A stretch of 64,000 bases of DNA, taken from positions 558,001 to 622,000 of the forward strand of contig NZ_JAUSWW010000001.1 of the NCBI RefSeq assembly GCF_030815415.1, given 5' to 3'. Origin of the DNA: Streptomyces canus (GTDB taxonomy: Bacteria > Actinomycetota > Actinomycetes > Streptomycetales > Streptomycetaceae). Both the position numbers and the translations under genes were made by a program. Shown in pieces: positions 16,301-24,622 of this stretch; positions within the stretch are counted from its first letter, which is position 1, and each line of letters begins with the position of its first letter. The notes below the pieces were generated by a model. The model saw only the letters and a program-made list of their open reading frames with translations. It did not search any database and was not told the origin of the DNA.

Positions 16301-18358
16301 TTGGCAGCGGCGGGACTGGCGGACCGACTGGCCGCGGCACGAGCCGAAGCGCTGGTGGGCAGGGAGCCGGAGCGGGCGGTGCTCGACCTGATGCTGTCGG
16401 GCGCGGCGCACGCTCCGCTCGTCGCCTACCTGCACGGCCCCGGCGGCATCGGCAAGTCCTCGCTCGTGCGCTACGCCGCCCGGCAGGCGGAACTCGCCGG
16501 CCGCCGCGTGGTGCATGTGGACGCCCGGTTCCTCGACGCCGACCCGCGCAGGCTGGAGGAGGCCGCCGCCCCGGCGTGCGCCGAACCAGGCGCGGTGCTG
16601 CTCATCGACACCTTCGAACAGTGCCAGCCCCTCGAGACGTGGCTGCGCGAGACCTTCCTGCTGCGGCTCGCCGACCAGGCGATCGTGGTGGTGGCCGGCA
16701 GGACCGCCCCCGACGCCGAATGGTCGCTGGACCCCGGGTGGGCGCAACTGTTCACCGCACTGCCCGTACGGCCGCTCGATCCCGCCGAGTCCGACGCCCT
16801 GCTCGCCGCCCGGGGGGTCCCCGCCGAGCAGCGCGGCGCCTTCGTCGCCTTCGCGGGAGGCAGCCCGCTCGCCCTCTCACTGGCCGCCTCCGTGCCCCCG
16901 GCCGCACCCGGCGCGCCGTGGTACCCCACCGGCGACACCCTGACGACCTTGGTCGAGCGGCTGGTCGGCGACCTGCCCAGCGTCCTCCATCGACGTGCCC
17001 TCGAAGTCGTCGCACAGACCTATGTCACCCGCGAGCCCCTGCTGCGCGCGGTACTGGGTGACGAGGACACCAATACGGTGTTCCCCTGGCTGCGCCAGCT
17101 GCCCTACATCGAGGTCACACCGGAAGGGCTGCACCCGCACGACGCGGTGCGGGCGACCCTCGAGGCCGACCTGCGCTGGCGGGACCCCGAGCGCTACGAC
17201 GACATCCGCGCCCGCATCTCCCTCGCCGGCCTGGAGGCCGTTCGCTCCGCCACCGCCGACGACGCGCTCTTACGAGTCACGGAATGGATGTTCCTCTTCC
17301 GCGACCAGGGCGGCCCGGAGAACCTGTACAACTACCGGACGCACCCTCACATCGAGGACACTCCGCTCCGGCCCGCCGACGTACCCGCCGTGCTGCGCAT
17401 GGCCGAGGAGGCCGAGGGCCCGGCATCGGCAGCCGCGGTCGCGCACTGGCTGCGCCGCCAGCCGGACGCCTTCCGCGTCCACCGCTACACCGGCTCCACC
17501 ACACCTGTTTCGTTCATGGCCATCCTGCGGCTGGACGCACCGCTGCCCGAGGACCTCGCCGAGGACCCGGTCATCGCAGCGGTCTGGGACCTCGTGGAGA
17601 CGGCCGCACCCCTGGGACCGGGCGAGCACCTGGGCATCCGCCGCTTCGCGGTGCAGCCCGGCGGGGGCCAGCGGCCCTCGCCCCTGATGGAACTCATCAG
17701 CCGGCGCACCCTCGCCGAGGAGATGAGGATCCACGGACGCGCGGTCACCTTCACCGTCTTCGAAGACGCCGGCCTGTGGGGGCGCTACCTCGCCGAGGCC
17801 GGGATGCCGGAGGTCGCGGCCGTGGACGTCGGCGGCCTGCGACAGCATGTCTTCGGTCGGGACTGGCGACGGCAAGCGGTGGAACAGTGGGTGCAAAACC
17901 GGGCGCGCACCGCGGTCACGCCCCTGGCGACATGGCCCGCAATCGCCTCCGCGAGCGGCCCGGGCGACCAGCTGCCGCGCGCCGCGTTCGAGGAAGCCGT
18001 ACTCGAGGCGCTGCGCACCTGGCACACCCCGCGCGAATTCGCGACCAGCGTCCTGCTGCACTCCCATCTCGTGGCGCCGGGCTCATCCGACCCGGCCGCG
18101 GTCCTGCGCGGCGCCATCACCACCGCACTCGACGCGATACAGATTGACCCGGCGGGCGTCAAAGCCCACGAGGCCCTCACCGCCGCCTACATCTCGGCCT
18201 CCCGCACCCACAGGGCCGCCGCCCGACGACTCGGGGTGCCCTACGGCACCTACCGGCGCCACCTCGCCCTGGCCAAGGAACGCCTCATCGAACAACTGCT
18301 GCGCCAGCCGGCCACGAGATCCACACCGACCGCGCCGCACTCGATACCGGAGGAGTGA
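16301..18358 (+). CDS. STAND-like ATP-binding transcriptional regulator
   Basis: A 685-aa cytoplasmic protein. I choose the TTG at 16301 (LAAAGLADRLAAA) because AAAGGAG ends 6 nt before it; the frame is open further upstream without a better site. Residues ~15-25 (EALVGREPER) lead to a Walker A motif LHGPGGIGKSSL (~50), Walker B AVLLIDTFEQ (~105) and a winged-helix-like region. The C-terminus carries a helix-turn-helix, HRAAARRLGVPYGTYRRHLAL, at ~640-665. The middle 350 residues are an unassigned sensor region, with a GNAT-like look around MAILRLDAPLPEDLAEDP. It follows the MarR gene by 250 bp. Its signal and targets are unknown. Confidence 0.85.
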   Translation: MAAAGLADRLAAARAEALVGREPERAVLDLMLSGAAHAPLVAYLHGPGGIGKSSLVRYAARQAELAGRRVVHVDARFLDADPRRLEEAAAPACAEPGAVLLIDTFEQCQPLETWLRETFLLRLADQAIVVVAGRTAPDAEWSLDPGWAQLFTALPVRPLDPAESDALLAARGVPAEQRGAFVAFAGGSPLALSLAASVPPAAPGAPWYPTGDTLTTLVERLVGDLPSVLHRRALEVVAQTYVTREPLLRAVLGDEDTNTVFPWLRQLPYIEVTPEGLHPHDAVRATLEADLRWRDPERYDDIRARISLAGLEAVRSATADDALLRVTEWMFLFRDQGGPENLYNYRTHPHIEDTPLRPADVPAVLRMAEEAEGPASAAAVAHWLRRQPDAFRVHRYTGSTTPVSFMAILRLDAPLPEDLAEDPVIAAVWDLVETAAPLGPGEHLGIRRFAVQPGGGQRPSPLMELISRRTLAEEMRIHGRAVTFTVFEDAGLWGRYLAEAGMPEVAAVDVGGLRQHVFGRDWRRQAVEQWVQNRARTAVTPLATWPAIASASGPGDQLPRAAFEEAVLEALRTWHTPREFATSVLLHSHLVAPGSSDPAAVLRGAITTALDAIQIDPAGVKAHEALTAAYISASRTHRAAARRLGVPYGTYRRHLALAKERLIEQLLRQPATRSTPTAPHSIPEE

Positions 18359-18504
18359 GGCCAGCGCGGTATCGCAGGGCAACGACCTCCGCGAGAAGCG
18401 CGTACTGCCACTCGTTGAGCCGAGTGCCGCGGTCGTGGACTCACAGTCGGTGAAGGCGGGCGCCACCGCCACCCACGCCTCGCGGGAGTTCGCCCCGCCC
18501 GCGT

Positions 18505-18800
18505 CTAAGCGGCGGCCGACGCAGCGGTACGAGCCGCTCGCATCGCGGCCTTGTCGATCTTGCCCAGCGCGTTCTTGGGGGTGGCCTCCACGACGGCGTA
18601 CGAGGTCGGCCGCTTGTACCCGCTGAGACTGCGCGCACAGAGTGCCTACAGCAATGCCGGATCGACCGTCAGACCCGGCCGTGGCTGCACTTCGGCGACG
18701 ATGGCTTCTCCCCATTTCTCGTCGGGGACGCCGATCACAGCGGTCTCGAGGACCGACGGGTCACCGGCCGGCACGCCCGCTGTCCATCCTCGACGCGCGG
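18505..18800 (-). pseudogene. C-terminal remnant of an acyl-CoA synthetase
   Basis: The minus strand encodes the AMP-binding_C domain of a fatty-acyl-CoA ligase: DPSVLETAVIGVPDEKWGEA, then GYKRPTSYAVVEATPKNALG and KIDKAAMRAAR. The frame is interrupted by an in-frame TAG at 18646-18648 (DPALL-stop-ALCARSLSGYKRP) and ends in a second TAG at 18505. The adenylating N-terminal domain (~400 aa) is absent. The ligase-type catalytic Lys (in NALGKIDK) is still readable. This is a decayed fragment. Confidence 0.82.
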
Positions 18801-18921
18801 AACTGCCCGCCATGCGGAATCGTGCGAGCGCCGAAGGGACGGCTCGGGCCGATGAGTTCCGGGGCCCGGTGGGGTCTACCTCTGCACGAGCGAAAGCTGC
18901 ACACGAGTTCTGTGAGGGACC

Positions 18922-19614
18922 ATGACCACCCACGCACTACCACCCGTCGTCGACGCCGCATCGTGGGAGCGCCAACTCGAGGCGCTGCGTGCCCGGGAGA
19001 AGGCCGCGACGCGGGAGCTTGACGCCATCGCCGCCGAGCGTCGTCGCCTGCCGATGGTCGAGATGCCCGACTACACCCTGCAGGGCGAGGACGGCCCCGT
19101 TCGGCTGGCGGACGTCTTCGAAGGCAAGAGGCAACTGATCGTCTACAACCACATGTGGTTCGCCGGCAAGGACTGGCAGTGCCCGGGCTGCACAGGGTTC
19201 ACCTCGCAGTACACCCGCCTGGAGTTCCTGGACAACTACGATGCGCGATTCGTCATCGTCACCCAGGGCCCGATCAAAGAGGCACTCGCCTACCGGCAGC
19301 GGGTCGGCAACCAGATGACGTGGTACTCCACTGCCAACAGCTCCTTCGGGGCCGACGTCGGTGCACCGCCCGACGCAGGATTCGCGGTCAACGTGTTCCT
19401 GCGCGACGGCGACACCGTCTATCGCACCTGGCACACCAACGGCCGGGGCACCGAACAGCTCAGCCACACCTTCCCGCTGATCGACGTCCTGCCGTACGGA
19501 CGGCAGGAGGAGTGGCAGGACTCGCCCGAGGGCTGGCCCCAGTCGCCCACCTACAGCCGGTGGGCGACGTCCAAAGACATCGCTGCGCTCTATGGCCCGG
19601 GCTCCGGCAGCTGA
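18922..19614 (+). CDS. DUF899 family thioredoxin-like protein
   Basis: A 230-aa protein of the DUF899 (thioredoxin-like) family. The motif IVYNHMWFAGKDWQCPGCTG (~74-93) contains the family's CxxC pair, followed by FTSQYTRLEFL and the terminal YSRWATSKDIAALYGP. The N-terminal helix SWERQLEALRAREKAATREL is also typical. The fold is thioredoxin-like and cytoplasmic; a peroxide or thiol-redox role is proposed for the family but not proven. It stands alone after an acyl-CoA ligase remnant. There is no obvious ribosome site (GAGGGACC lies upstream). Confidence 0.9.
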   Translation: MTTHALPPVVDAASWERQLEALRAREKAATRELDAIAAERRRLPMVEMPDYTLQGEDGPVRLADVFEGKRQLIVYNHMWFAGKDWQCPGCTGFTSQYTRLEFLDNYDARFVIVTQGPIKEALAYRQRVGNQMTWYSTANSSFGADVGAPPDAGFAVNVFLRDGDTVYRTWHTNGRGTEQLSHTFPLIDVLPYGRQEEWQDSPEGWPQSPTYSRWATSKDIAALYGPGSGS

Positions 19615-19818
19615 ACGACCTGCATCACGGCCGGTGAGCGGGTGAACTCGGCTGCGGCGGCCGTTATCGTGCTACGGCACCGCTGGCCTCGCCCAAGCCC
19701 AGCAACTCGCCGCGCTCGCCCGCGGCGACGACGGCCGCCAGCTGGACGCCGAGGACGCGCTCGTGGCTGTCTTCGCCGACCCCGTTCTCTCAAGGTGAGT
19801 TGACGCAGCCCGCCGGAC

Positions 19819-19841
19819 GGGCCCGGTGCACAACCGGGCCC
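19819..19841 (-). terminator. Rho-independent-type hairpin
   Basis: A 9-bp perfect stem (GGGCCCGGT / ACCGGGCCC) with a 5-nt loop lies 17 bp past the stop of the secreted protein gene. It probably terminates that transcript. Confidence 0.7.
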
Positions 19842-19857
19842 ATCCGGAAGCCGGACC

Positions 19858-20280
19858 CTAGTACCAGCCGGTGCAGGTGATCGCCGTGTTGTACCCGGAG
19901 TCCCCGCAGGCCCGCATGAGGTAGCCGTTGGCGTCGTTCCAGGCTTCGGTGTGCACGCTGGTTCCCGCGTCGATCTGGCGCCAGCCCAGCTGCGGCTGCC
20001 AGGTCCTGCCGCCGTCGTTGCTGCGGTCGACCCAGACGTGCATGCCGACGGAGCCGTTGGTGACCCGGCCCCAGGCACAGGTGTTGTTCCCGGAGCCGTT
20101 GTACCTCAGCTCGAAGAGCTGACCCCTGGCTCCGACCGCCGAGCGAGCGGTCCCGGTCACCGGGCTGGTGCTGCAGCCTTCCGCGGCAGTGGCGGTCGTG
20201 GCTGCTCCGGACATGGCCAGCAATCCCGTGGTCATGGCCAGCGCCGGGACAGTGGCCGCGACCTTCGTGTTCATGCGCAT
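19858..20280 (-). CDS. Small secreted protein
   Basis: A 140-aa exported protein. It has a basic N-terminus, a hydrophobic core (VPALAMTTGLLAMSGAATTA) and an Ala-rich cleavage region before EGCSTSP. The mature ~105 aa has a Cys-rich, Trp-rich domain (QLFELRYNGSGNNTCAWGRV, DRSNDGGRTWQPQLGW) with five cysteines, four of which could pair. The ELRY...AWGRV pattern recalls DUF2690 proteins, but I am not certain. AAGGGGGAA sits 8 nt before the ATG. The start overlaps the end of the AfsR-like fragment by 10 bp, so the gene may depend on that transcript or its own promoter. Confidence 0.78.
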   Translation of the reverse strand: MRMNTKVAATVPALAMTTGLLAMSGAATTATAAEGCSTSPVTGTARSAVGARGQLFELRYNGSGNNTCAWGRVTNGSVGMHVWVDRSNDGGRTWQPQLGWRQIDAGTSVHTEAWNDANGYLMRACGDSGYNTAITCTGWY

Positions 20281-21542
20281 GTGGCGTGTTCCCCCTTGGG
20301 AGCCTCGAGGCTCTCGTGGTCGGTTTCGGCTTGATCGAGCTGTCGCTGCACCTCCTCGGCCTCCTGGTCACGGCCCTGCCGCCGGTACAGGTCGCGGGCT
20401 TCGCGCCACACCTCTCGGGCCTGGTCGTGCCGGCAGAGGGCGGCGTACGGATGACCGAGCCGCTCGAGCGTGTCGGCGGCCTCGTAGAAGTTGTCGAGGT
20501 CGCGGTACAGGCTGATGGCCTGGCGGTAGTGCTCGACGGCGTCGAGGTGGCGGCCGCTGTGGTGGTCGATGTAGCCGAGGCTGTCCAGGGTCTGCGCCTG
20601 CCCGTTCACGTCCTGGTGGTGCCGGTACAGGGCGAGGGCGGCCTGGCAGTGCCGACGGGCGGTGTCGTCGGCTTCGCCGAGGAGCGCGGTGTACCAGCCC
20701 ACGGCGTTGAGTGCGTTGGCCTCCGCGATCGGCTGGTCGAGGCCGCGGTAGAGATCCAGTGCGCGCCTGGCGTGCTCCAGCGCCCGACGGCCGTCCGGCC
20801 AGATCGACGCAAGCGTGTAGTGCGCCTGGGCCTGGAGGGCGCGATCGTTTTGCTGCTCGCTCAGGGCGAGGGCCTGGTTCAGGGCGTCGATCGCCTCCTG
20901 GTGATGTCCGAGCACGACGTGCGCGCGGCCGAGGAGCCGGTGGGTGAGGATCTGGGCGCCGGGATCGGGCAACCGGGCCGCGGAGTCGACCGCGATCCGC
21001 CACACGGCGAGCTGGTCCTGGCGGTGTCCTCGCCGGTAGTGGTAGTCGTTCAGCGTCCAGGCCAGCTGCCATGCCGTACGGTGCCACGCGTGCCTGACGG
21101 CGGTGCGTTGTGCGGCGAGCAGGTTGCGGTGCTCGGTGTCGAACCAGTCCATCGCCGCCGGGATGTCGGGCAGCGCCGGAGGTAGGCAGGCGGGGTCCAA
21201 CGGTCCGAGCTCGATGGGCTCGCGGTGGGAGTCCAGGAGTCGGGCGGCGGCATGCGCGGTGTGCGTGTAGTAGGCGAGGGCCCGCCGCAGCGCCGTGCTC
21301 CGTGTGTCGTCGGACGGGGCGTGGGCAGTGGTGGCGTAGCGCCGGATCAGGTCGTGCATGCGGTAGCGGCCGGCTGCGTCCCGGCTGATGAGCGAGGCCT
21401 GTTCCAGCCTGCGCAGTACGGTCCTGGTCCGGCTCAGGTCGCGGCCGGTGAGGCTGGCGGCGGCCCGTAGGCTCGTGTCGGGTCCGGGGGCGATCGCGAG
21501 CAGCCCGAACACCTCGGCCTCCCCGTCATCGCAGTAGAGCAA
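20271..21542 (-). pseudogene. Orphan TPR half of an AfsR/SARP-type regulator
   Basis: 423 codons corresponding to the C-terminal half of a BTAD/NB-ARC/TPR regulator. It opens inside the winged-helix part after the NTPase (EAEVFGLLAIAPGPDTSLRA, LISRDAAGRYRMHDLIRRYA) and continues with at least six TPR units (e.g. HYRQAISLYRDLDNFYEAAD). The DNA-binding, BTAD and P-loop parts are missing. A TGA lies in frame just before the first codons (before PHEPQLLYCDDG), so no longer protein is made. The cut is 190 bp from the tRNA-Gly fragment, suggesting a deletion or recombination at that site. A shortened TPR protein might still be expressed, but a regulator is not. Confidence 0.75.
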
Positions 21543-21729
21543 CTGCGGCTCGTGCGGTCAACCGAGTTGAGCAGTCGACCACGCAAAGCCCTCGGCCGTG
21601 CCCGCTGCGTGCCCGTATGACAGGTGCGTCGCGGTCTCACGGCGAACACCGGGGAACCGAGCCGACGACCAGGCGCCTGCTGAAACCCCCTCTCCCGCAG
21701 CTACGCGAGGCAATCGGCCCTGGAACACC

Positions 21730-21777
21730 TCAGCTTCCCAAGCCAAGAGCGCGAGTTCGATTCTCGTCACCCGCTCT
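21730..21777 (+). tRNA. 3' fragment of a tRNA-Gly(CCC) gene
   Basis: The sequence reads TCAGCTTCCCAAGCC (anticodon arm, loop TTCCCAA, anticodon CCC), then GCGAGTTCGATTCTCGT (T arm with the TTCGATT loop) and CACCCGCTC (3' acceptor strand). The 5' half (GCGGG... acceptor and most of the D arm) is not present upstream, and the 3' side of the anticodon stem is altered (GCCAA where GCTGA is expected). It therefore cannot be a working tRNA. Partial 3' tRNA copies are typical of attachment sites left by integrative elements and phages. Confidence 0.75.
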
Positions 21778-21779
21778 AG

Positions 21780-23220
21780 TAGGGCTTGGTCATCTTCACT
21801 TGTGCGTGCGTGTCTGATGCTGCGTGTGTGTCGTTGGAGTGGTGTGACACCTGAGGAGATGGCCTCGGTCCGGGGGGACTTGGAGGCGTTCGCGGCGGAG
21901 TTGTTCGACGGGTTCTTCCGTGCGGATCAACGGCGGTGGGGGCAGGCGTATGTGCGCGGGCTGCTGCTGGACGGGCAGCGCAAGTCGGTGGAGCCGATGG
22001 CGGCCCGGCTGGGTGAGGACGGCAACCGGCAGGCGCTGGCGCACTTCATCACCTCCAGCCCGTGGGATCCCGCGCACGTGCGGGCCCGGCTGGCCTGGAG
22101 GATGCACGAGGCGATCGGCCCCGAGGCGTTGATCGTGGACGACACCGGCTTTTTGAAGGACGGGGATGCTTCGGCGTGTGTGTCGAGGCAGTACACCGGC
22201 ACCGCGGGCAAGGTCACCAACTGCCAGGTGGGCGTCTCGCTGCACCTGGCCAACGACCGTGCCTCCGCCGCGATCGACTGGCGGCTGTTCCTGCCCGCAT
22301 CCTGGGATCCCGACGCGCCGGAGGCCGACCCGGACAAGATCGCCCGCCGCGGCCGGTGCGGGATCCCCGACGGGGTGGGGCATGTGGAGAAGTGGCAGCT
22401 GGCCCTGGACATGATCGACGAGACCCGGTCGTGGGGCATCGACGTCCCTTTGGTCGTCGCGGACGCCGGATACGGCGATGCCGCCGCCTTCCGGCTGGGC
22501 CTGGAGGAACGCAAGCAGCCCTACGCGGTGGGGATTTCTTCCCGCCATACCGCCCAGCCCGCCGACGCCCAACCCGTCCAGCCCGACTGTGCGGGCACCG
22601 GCCGGCCACCCAAAATGCAGTACCCCGAGCCTGCGCAGAGCATGAAAGACCTGGTCATCGCGGCCGGGAGAACGGCCGCGAGACCGGTGTCGTGGCGGGA
22701 AGGCTCCCGGCCGGGCAAGGGGGTCAGTGGCTTCAAGCGTATGTATTCGCGGTTCGTCGCCCTGCGGATCCGCCCGGCCGGCCGCGCCATCCGCAAGGCC
22801 ACCGACGATCCTGAACTGCCCGTGCGGTGGCTGCTGGCGGAATGGCCCGCGACCGAGCCCGAGCCGGTCCAGTTCTGGCTCTCCAACCTGCCCTCCGGCA
22901 TGCCACTGGCCACGCTGGTGCGGCTGGCCAAGCTCCGCTGGCGCATCGAGCACGACTACCGCGAGATGAAACAGGCCCTGGGACTGGCCCACTTCGAAGG
23001 CCGCACCTGGAGCGGATGGCACCACCACGTCACCCTCGTCTCCGCCGCCCACGCCTTCTGCACCCTGCAACGACTGGCACCAGACCCAAAAGACGCCACG
23101 CAGGCCTGAGCCTCTACCAAGTGGTCCGCGACCTGCAGACTCTCCTCGCCACCTGGACCGGCGCCTGCCCCACCTGCCACCGCGACATACCCACACCACT
23201 ACGAACCTGACCAAGCCCTA
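21780..23220 (+). mobile_element. IS701-family insertion sequence with TIRs and CTAG target duplication
   Basis: A 1441-bp element. The left end TAGGGCTTGGTCA (21780-21792) and right end TGACCAAGCCCTA (23208-23220) are perfect 13-bp inverted repeats. CTAG directly flanks both sides (21776-21779 and 23221-23224), which fits the YTAR 4-bp duplication of the IS701 family. It carries one transposase gene. It inserted at the last bases of a tRNA-Gly remnant and separated it from the downstream terminator hairpin at 23231. Confidence 0.9.
21817..23109 (+). pseudogene. IS701 transposase, C-terminus frameshifted
   Basis: About 430 codons of an IS701-type DDE transposase: QALAHFITSSPWDPAHVR, the first Asp in ALIVDDTGFLKDGD, the second in LVVADAGYGDAAAF and the Glu region RWRIEHDYREMKQALGLAHFEGR. 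The start is the ATG at 21817 or the GTG at 21844 (VTPEEMASVRGDL). The frame ends at 23109 (DPKDATQA-stop), but the expected tail continues in another frame up to 23210 (GLSLYQVVRDLQTLLATWTG, then ACPTCHRDIP). A 1- or 2-nt indel near 23095 thus removes a ~35-aa tail with a CxxC motif. It may or may not still be active. Confidence 0.82.
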
Positions 23221-23230
23221 CTAGAATTCG

Positions 23231-23253
23231 CCCCCAGGCCAGCGGCCTGGGGG
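23231..23253 (+). terminator. Rho-independent terminator of the tRNA-Gly remnant
   Basis: CCCCCAGGCC-AGC-GGCCTGGGGG is a perfect 10-bp stem with a 3-nt loop, followed by TGGTTTGTTG. Before the IS701 insertion it stood about 12 bp after the tRNA 3' end, as tRNA terminators usually do. Confidence 0.8.
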
Positions 23254-23386
23254 TGGTTTGTTGTCCAGACCAATCCGAGGGGAGAGTCGCCAGGCACGTC
23301 ACGTACGTCATCACCGAGCACGCACGCTCCGCGCCGATGGACCAAACCCGCCAGCTGCCGCGGACCGGCCTGCTCGGTCATCATCG

Positions 23387-23602
23387 TCACCGCTTCGTCC
23401 GGAGCAGGAGGTCGACCTCCTGCTCCTGGTCTCCCGACGCCGTGCCCCGTTCGTCCGCGGTGAACGCGGCACCCAGTGCTTCGACCTCCTGATGGTGGGT
23501 GGGACGGTCGTTCATCAGGGTCCAGCCGAGCCATCCGGCAAGGCCGTTGTGCACGGCCTGGCACCACACCGCCACCAACGCGCCCTTGACGCCCCTCGGC
23601 AT
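23387..23602 (-). CDS. Possible small membrane protein
   Basis: A 71-aa frame starting MPRGVKGALVAVWCQAVHNG and continuing with a hydrophobic segment (GLAGWLGWTLM) and an acidic tail. The single predicted helix and positive-inside start resemble small actinomycete integral membrane proteins that begin MPRGV. The ribosome site (GGAG only 3 nt before the ATG) is poor, and it could be a fragment of a longer gene. It lies between the IS701 element and the lipoprotein-like gene on the opposite strand. Confidence 0.35.
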   Translation of the reverse strand: MPRGVKGALVAVWCQAVHNGLAGWLGWTLMNDRPTHHQEVEALGAAFTADERGTASGDQEQEVDLLLRTKR

Positions 23603-23754
23603 ACGCTCCGACACCTGGGGCGTGAGTGACCATGAGGTCCTCCCGCTCTCCCCTCCGAACCTGAGCGCGCCCCAGCTTCCCGGGGCCTTTCCGGGACCCC
23701 TCCCGACGCTGTGCCGGTAGGCATTGCCCGACAGACTCGTGAAGGGGGAAGGGC

Positions 23755-24162
23755 ATGGTGCGAGCACGCTCGGGGGCGTCCCCGGCCGTCGTGGCCCTGG
23801 TCGCCGTACCGGTGTCGGCGTGTGGTGCGGCGGCGCCGCAGACGTCGCGGAAGGAATTGTTCCAGGAGTACGTCAATCCGACCCACGTGAAGAACGACTG
23901 GTCGGGCGGCGAGGGCGGGGCGAGTGCGGATTTGACTGCGAACTTCGCCTCTCGCGGCACGCCGTTCGAACGCTCAGTTCTGGTCAAGCGTCGCAACGGG
24001 TCGCTGGAGCTGATCACGCTGCTCCTCCCGGACGACGTGACCCTCGTGCCGGCCGACATCACCTCCGTGCCGGGTGAGGGAAAGGTCGTCGCGGTGCTGG
24101 TGCTCGGAACCGCGATCGGCGCGCGGGCGGCCCGTCGGCGCACAGCGGAGGTACGCCCATGA
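23755..24162 (+). CDS. Hypothetical exported/membrane protein
   Basis: A 135-aa protein with an N-terminal hydrophobic segment ending in a lipobox-like VSAC (residues ~20-23), and a second hydrophobic stretch (VVAVLVLGTAIGARAARRR) at the C-terminus followed by Arg residues. The middle ~70 aa is probably extracytoplasmic. GAAGGGGGAAG precedes the ATG. The stop overlaps the start of the next gene in an ATGA junction, so the two membrane proteins are co-translated. No family is recognised. They sit head-on to the FHA/kinase operon. Confidence 0.7.
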   Translation: MVRARSGASPAVVALVAVPVSACGAAAPQTSRKELFQEYVNPTHVKNDWSGGEGGASADLTANFASRGTPFERSVLVKRRNGSLELITLLLPDDVTLVPADITSVPGEGKVVAVLVLGTAIGARAARRRTAEVRP

Positions 24163-24617
24163 CCGGCTCGCCGAACGAACCGGGCGCGGCGGAACTCCTG
24201 CCCGAGGAGCCCGAGGAGCCCGAGGAGGAGGAAGAGGTAGAGGCGGATGCCCGCAGGCCCCGGGTGATCACCGTGGCGTTCTGGCTGTTGATCACGTCCG
24301 CGGTGCTCTGGGTGTTGGTCAGCGGGAGCGTCGGCCTGGCCGAGCAGCAGGGGACCGTTGCGATCTTCTGCTTCTACATCTGGGCCGCCGCACGCATCCG
24401 TCGCGGCCGGTGGACAGCCAGGATCGTCGGCACGGCCGCTGCCGTGTGGCTCCTCGTCGTACCGGGGTCCCTGGCGTGGGGCTTCATGGACCCGGAGAAT
24501 CCGTACGGGCGGGAGTACGCCGTGTTGGCCGTCGTGGCGGTGGTTCTGACCGGCACCGGCGTGGCCCTGCTCTACGGTCGTCGCGGCAACACGTATTTCC
24601 GTCGACGGCCATGGTGA
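24159..24617 (+). CDS. Hypothetical multi-pass membrane protein
   Basis: 152 aa. Residues ~14-30 are a striking acidic run (EEPEEPEEEEEVEADAR). Four hydrophobic segments follow (VITVAFWLLITSAVLWVLV, GTVAIFCFYIWAAAR, IVGTAAAVWLLVVPGSLAW, YAVLAVVAVVLTGTGVALLY), so it is a small four-helix membrane protein with an acidic cytoplasmic head. Translation is coupled to the upstream gene. The function is unknown. It converges with the FHA gene, only 5 bp away. Confidence 0.82.
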   Translation: MTGSPNEPGAAELLPEEPEEPEEEEEVEADARRPRVITVAFWLLITSAVLWVLVSGSVGLAEQQGTVAIFCFYIWAAARIRRGRWTARIVGTAAAVWLLVVPGSLAWGFMDPENPYGREYAVLAVVAVVLTGTGVALLYGRRGNTYFRRRPW

Positions 24618-24622
24618 CGGCG

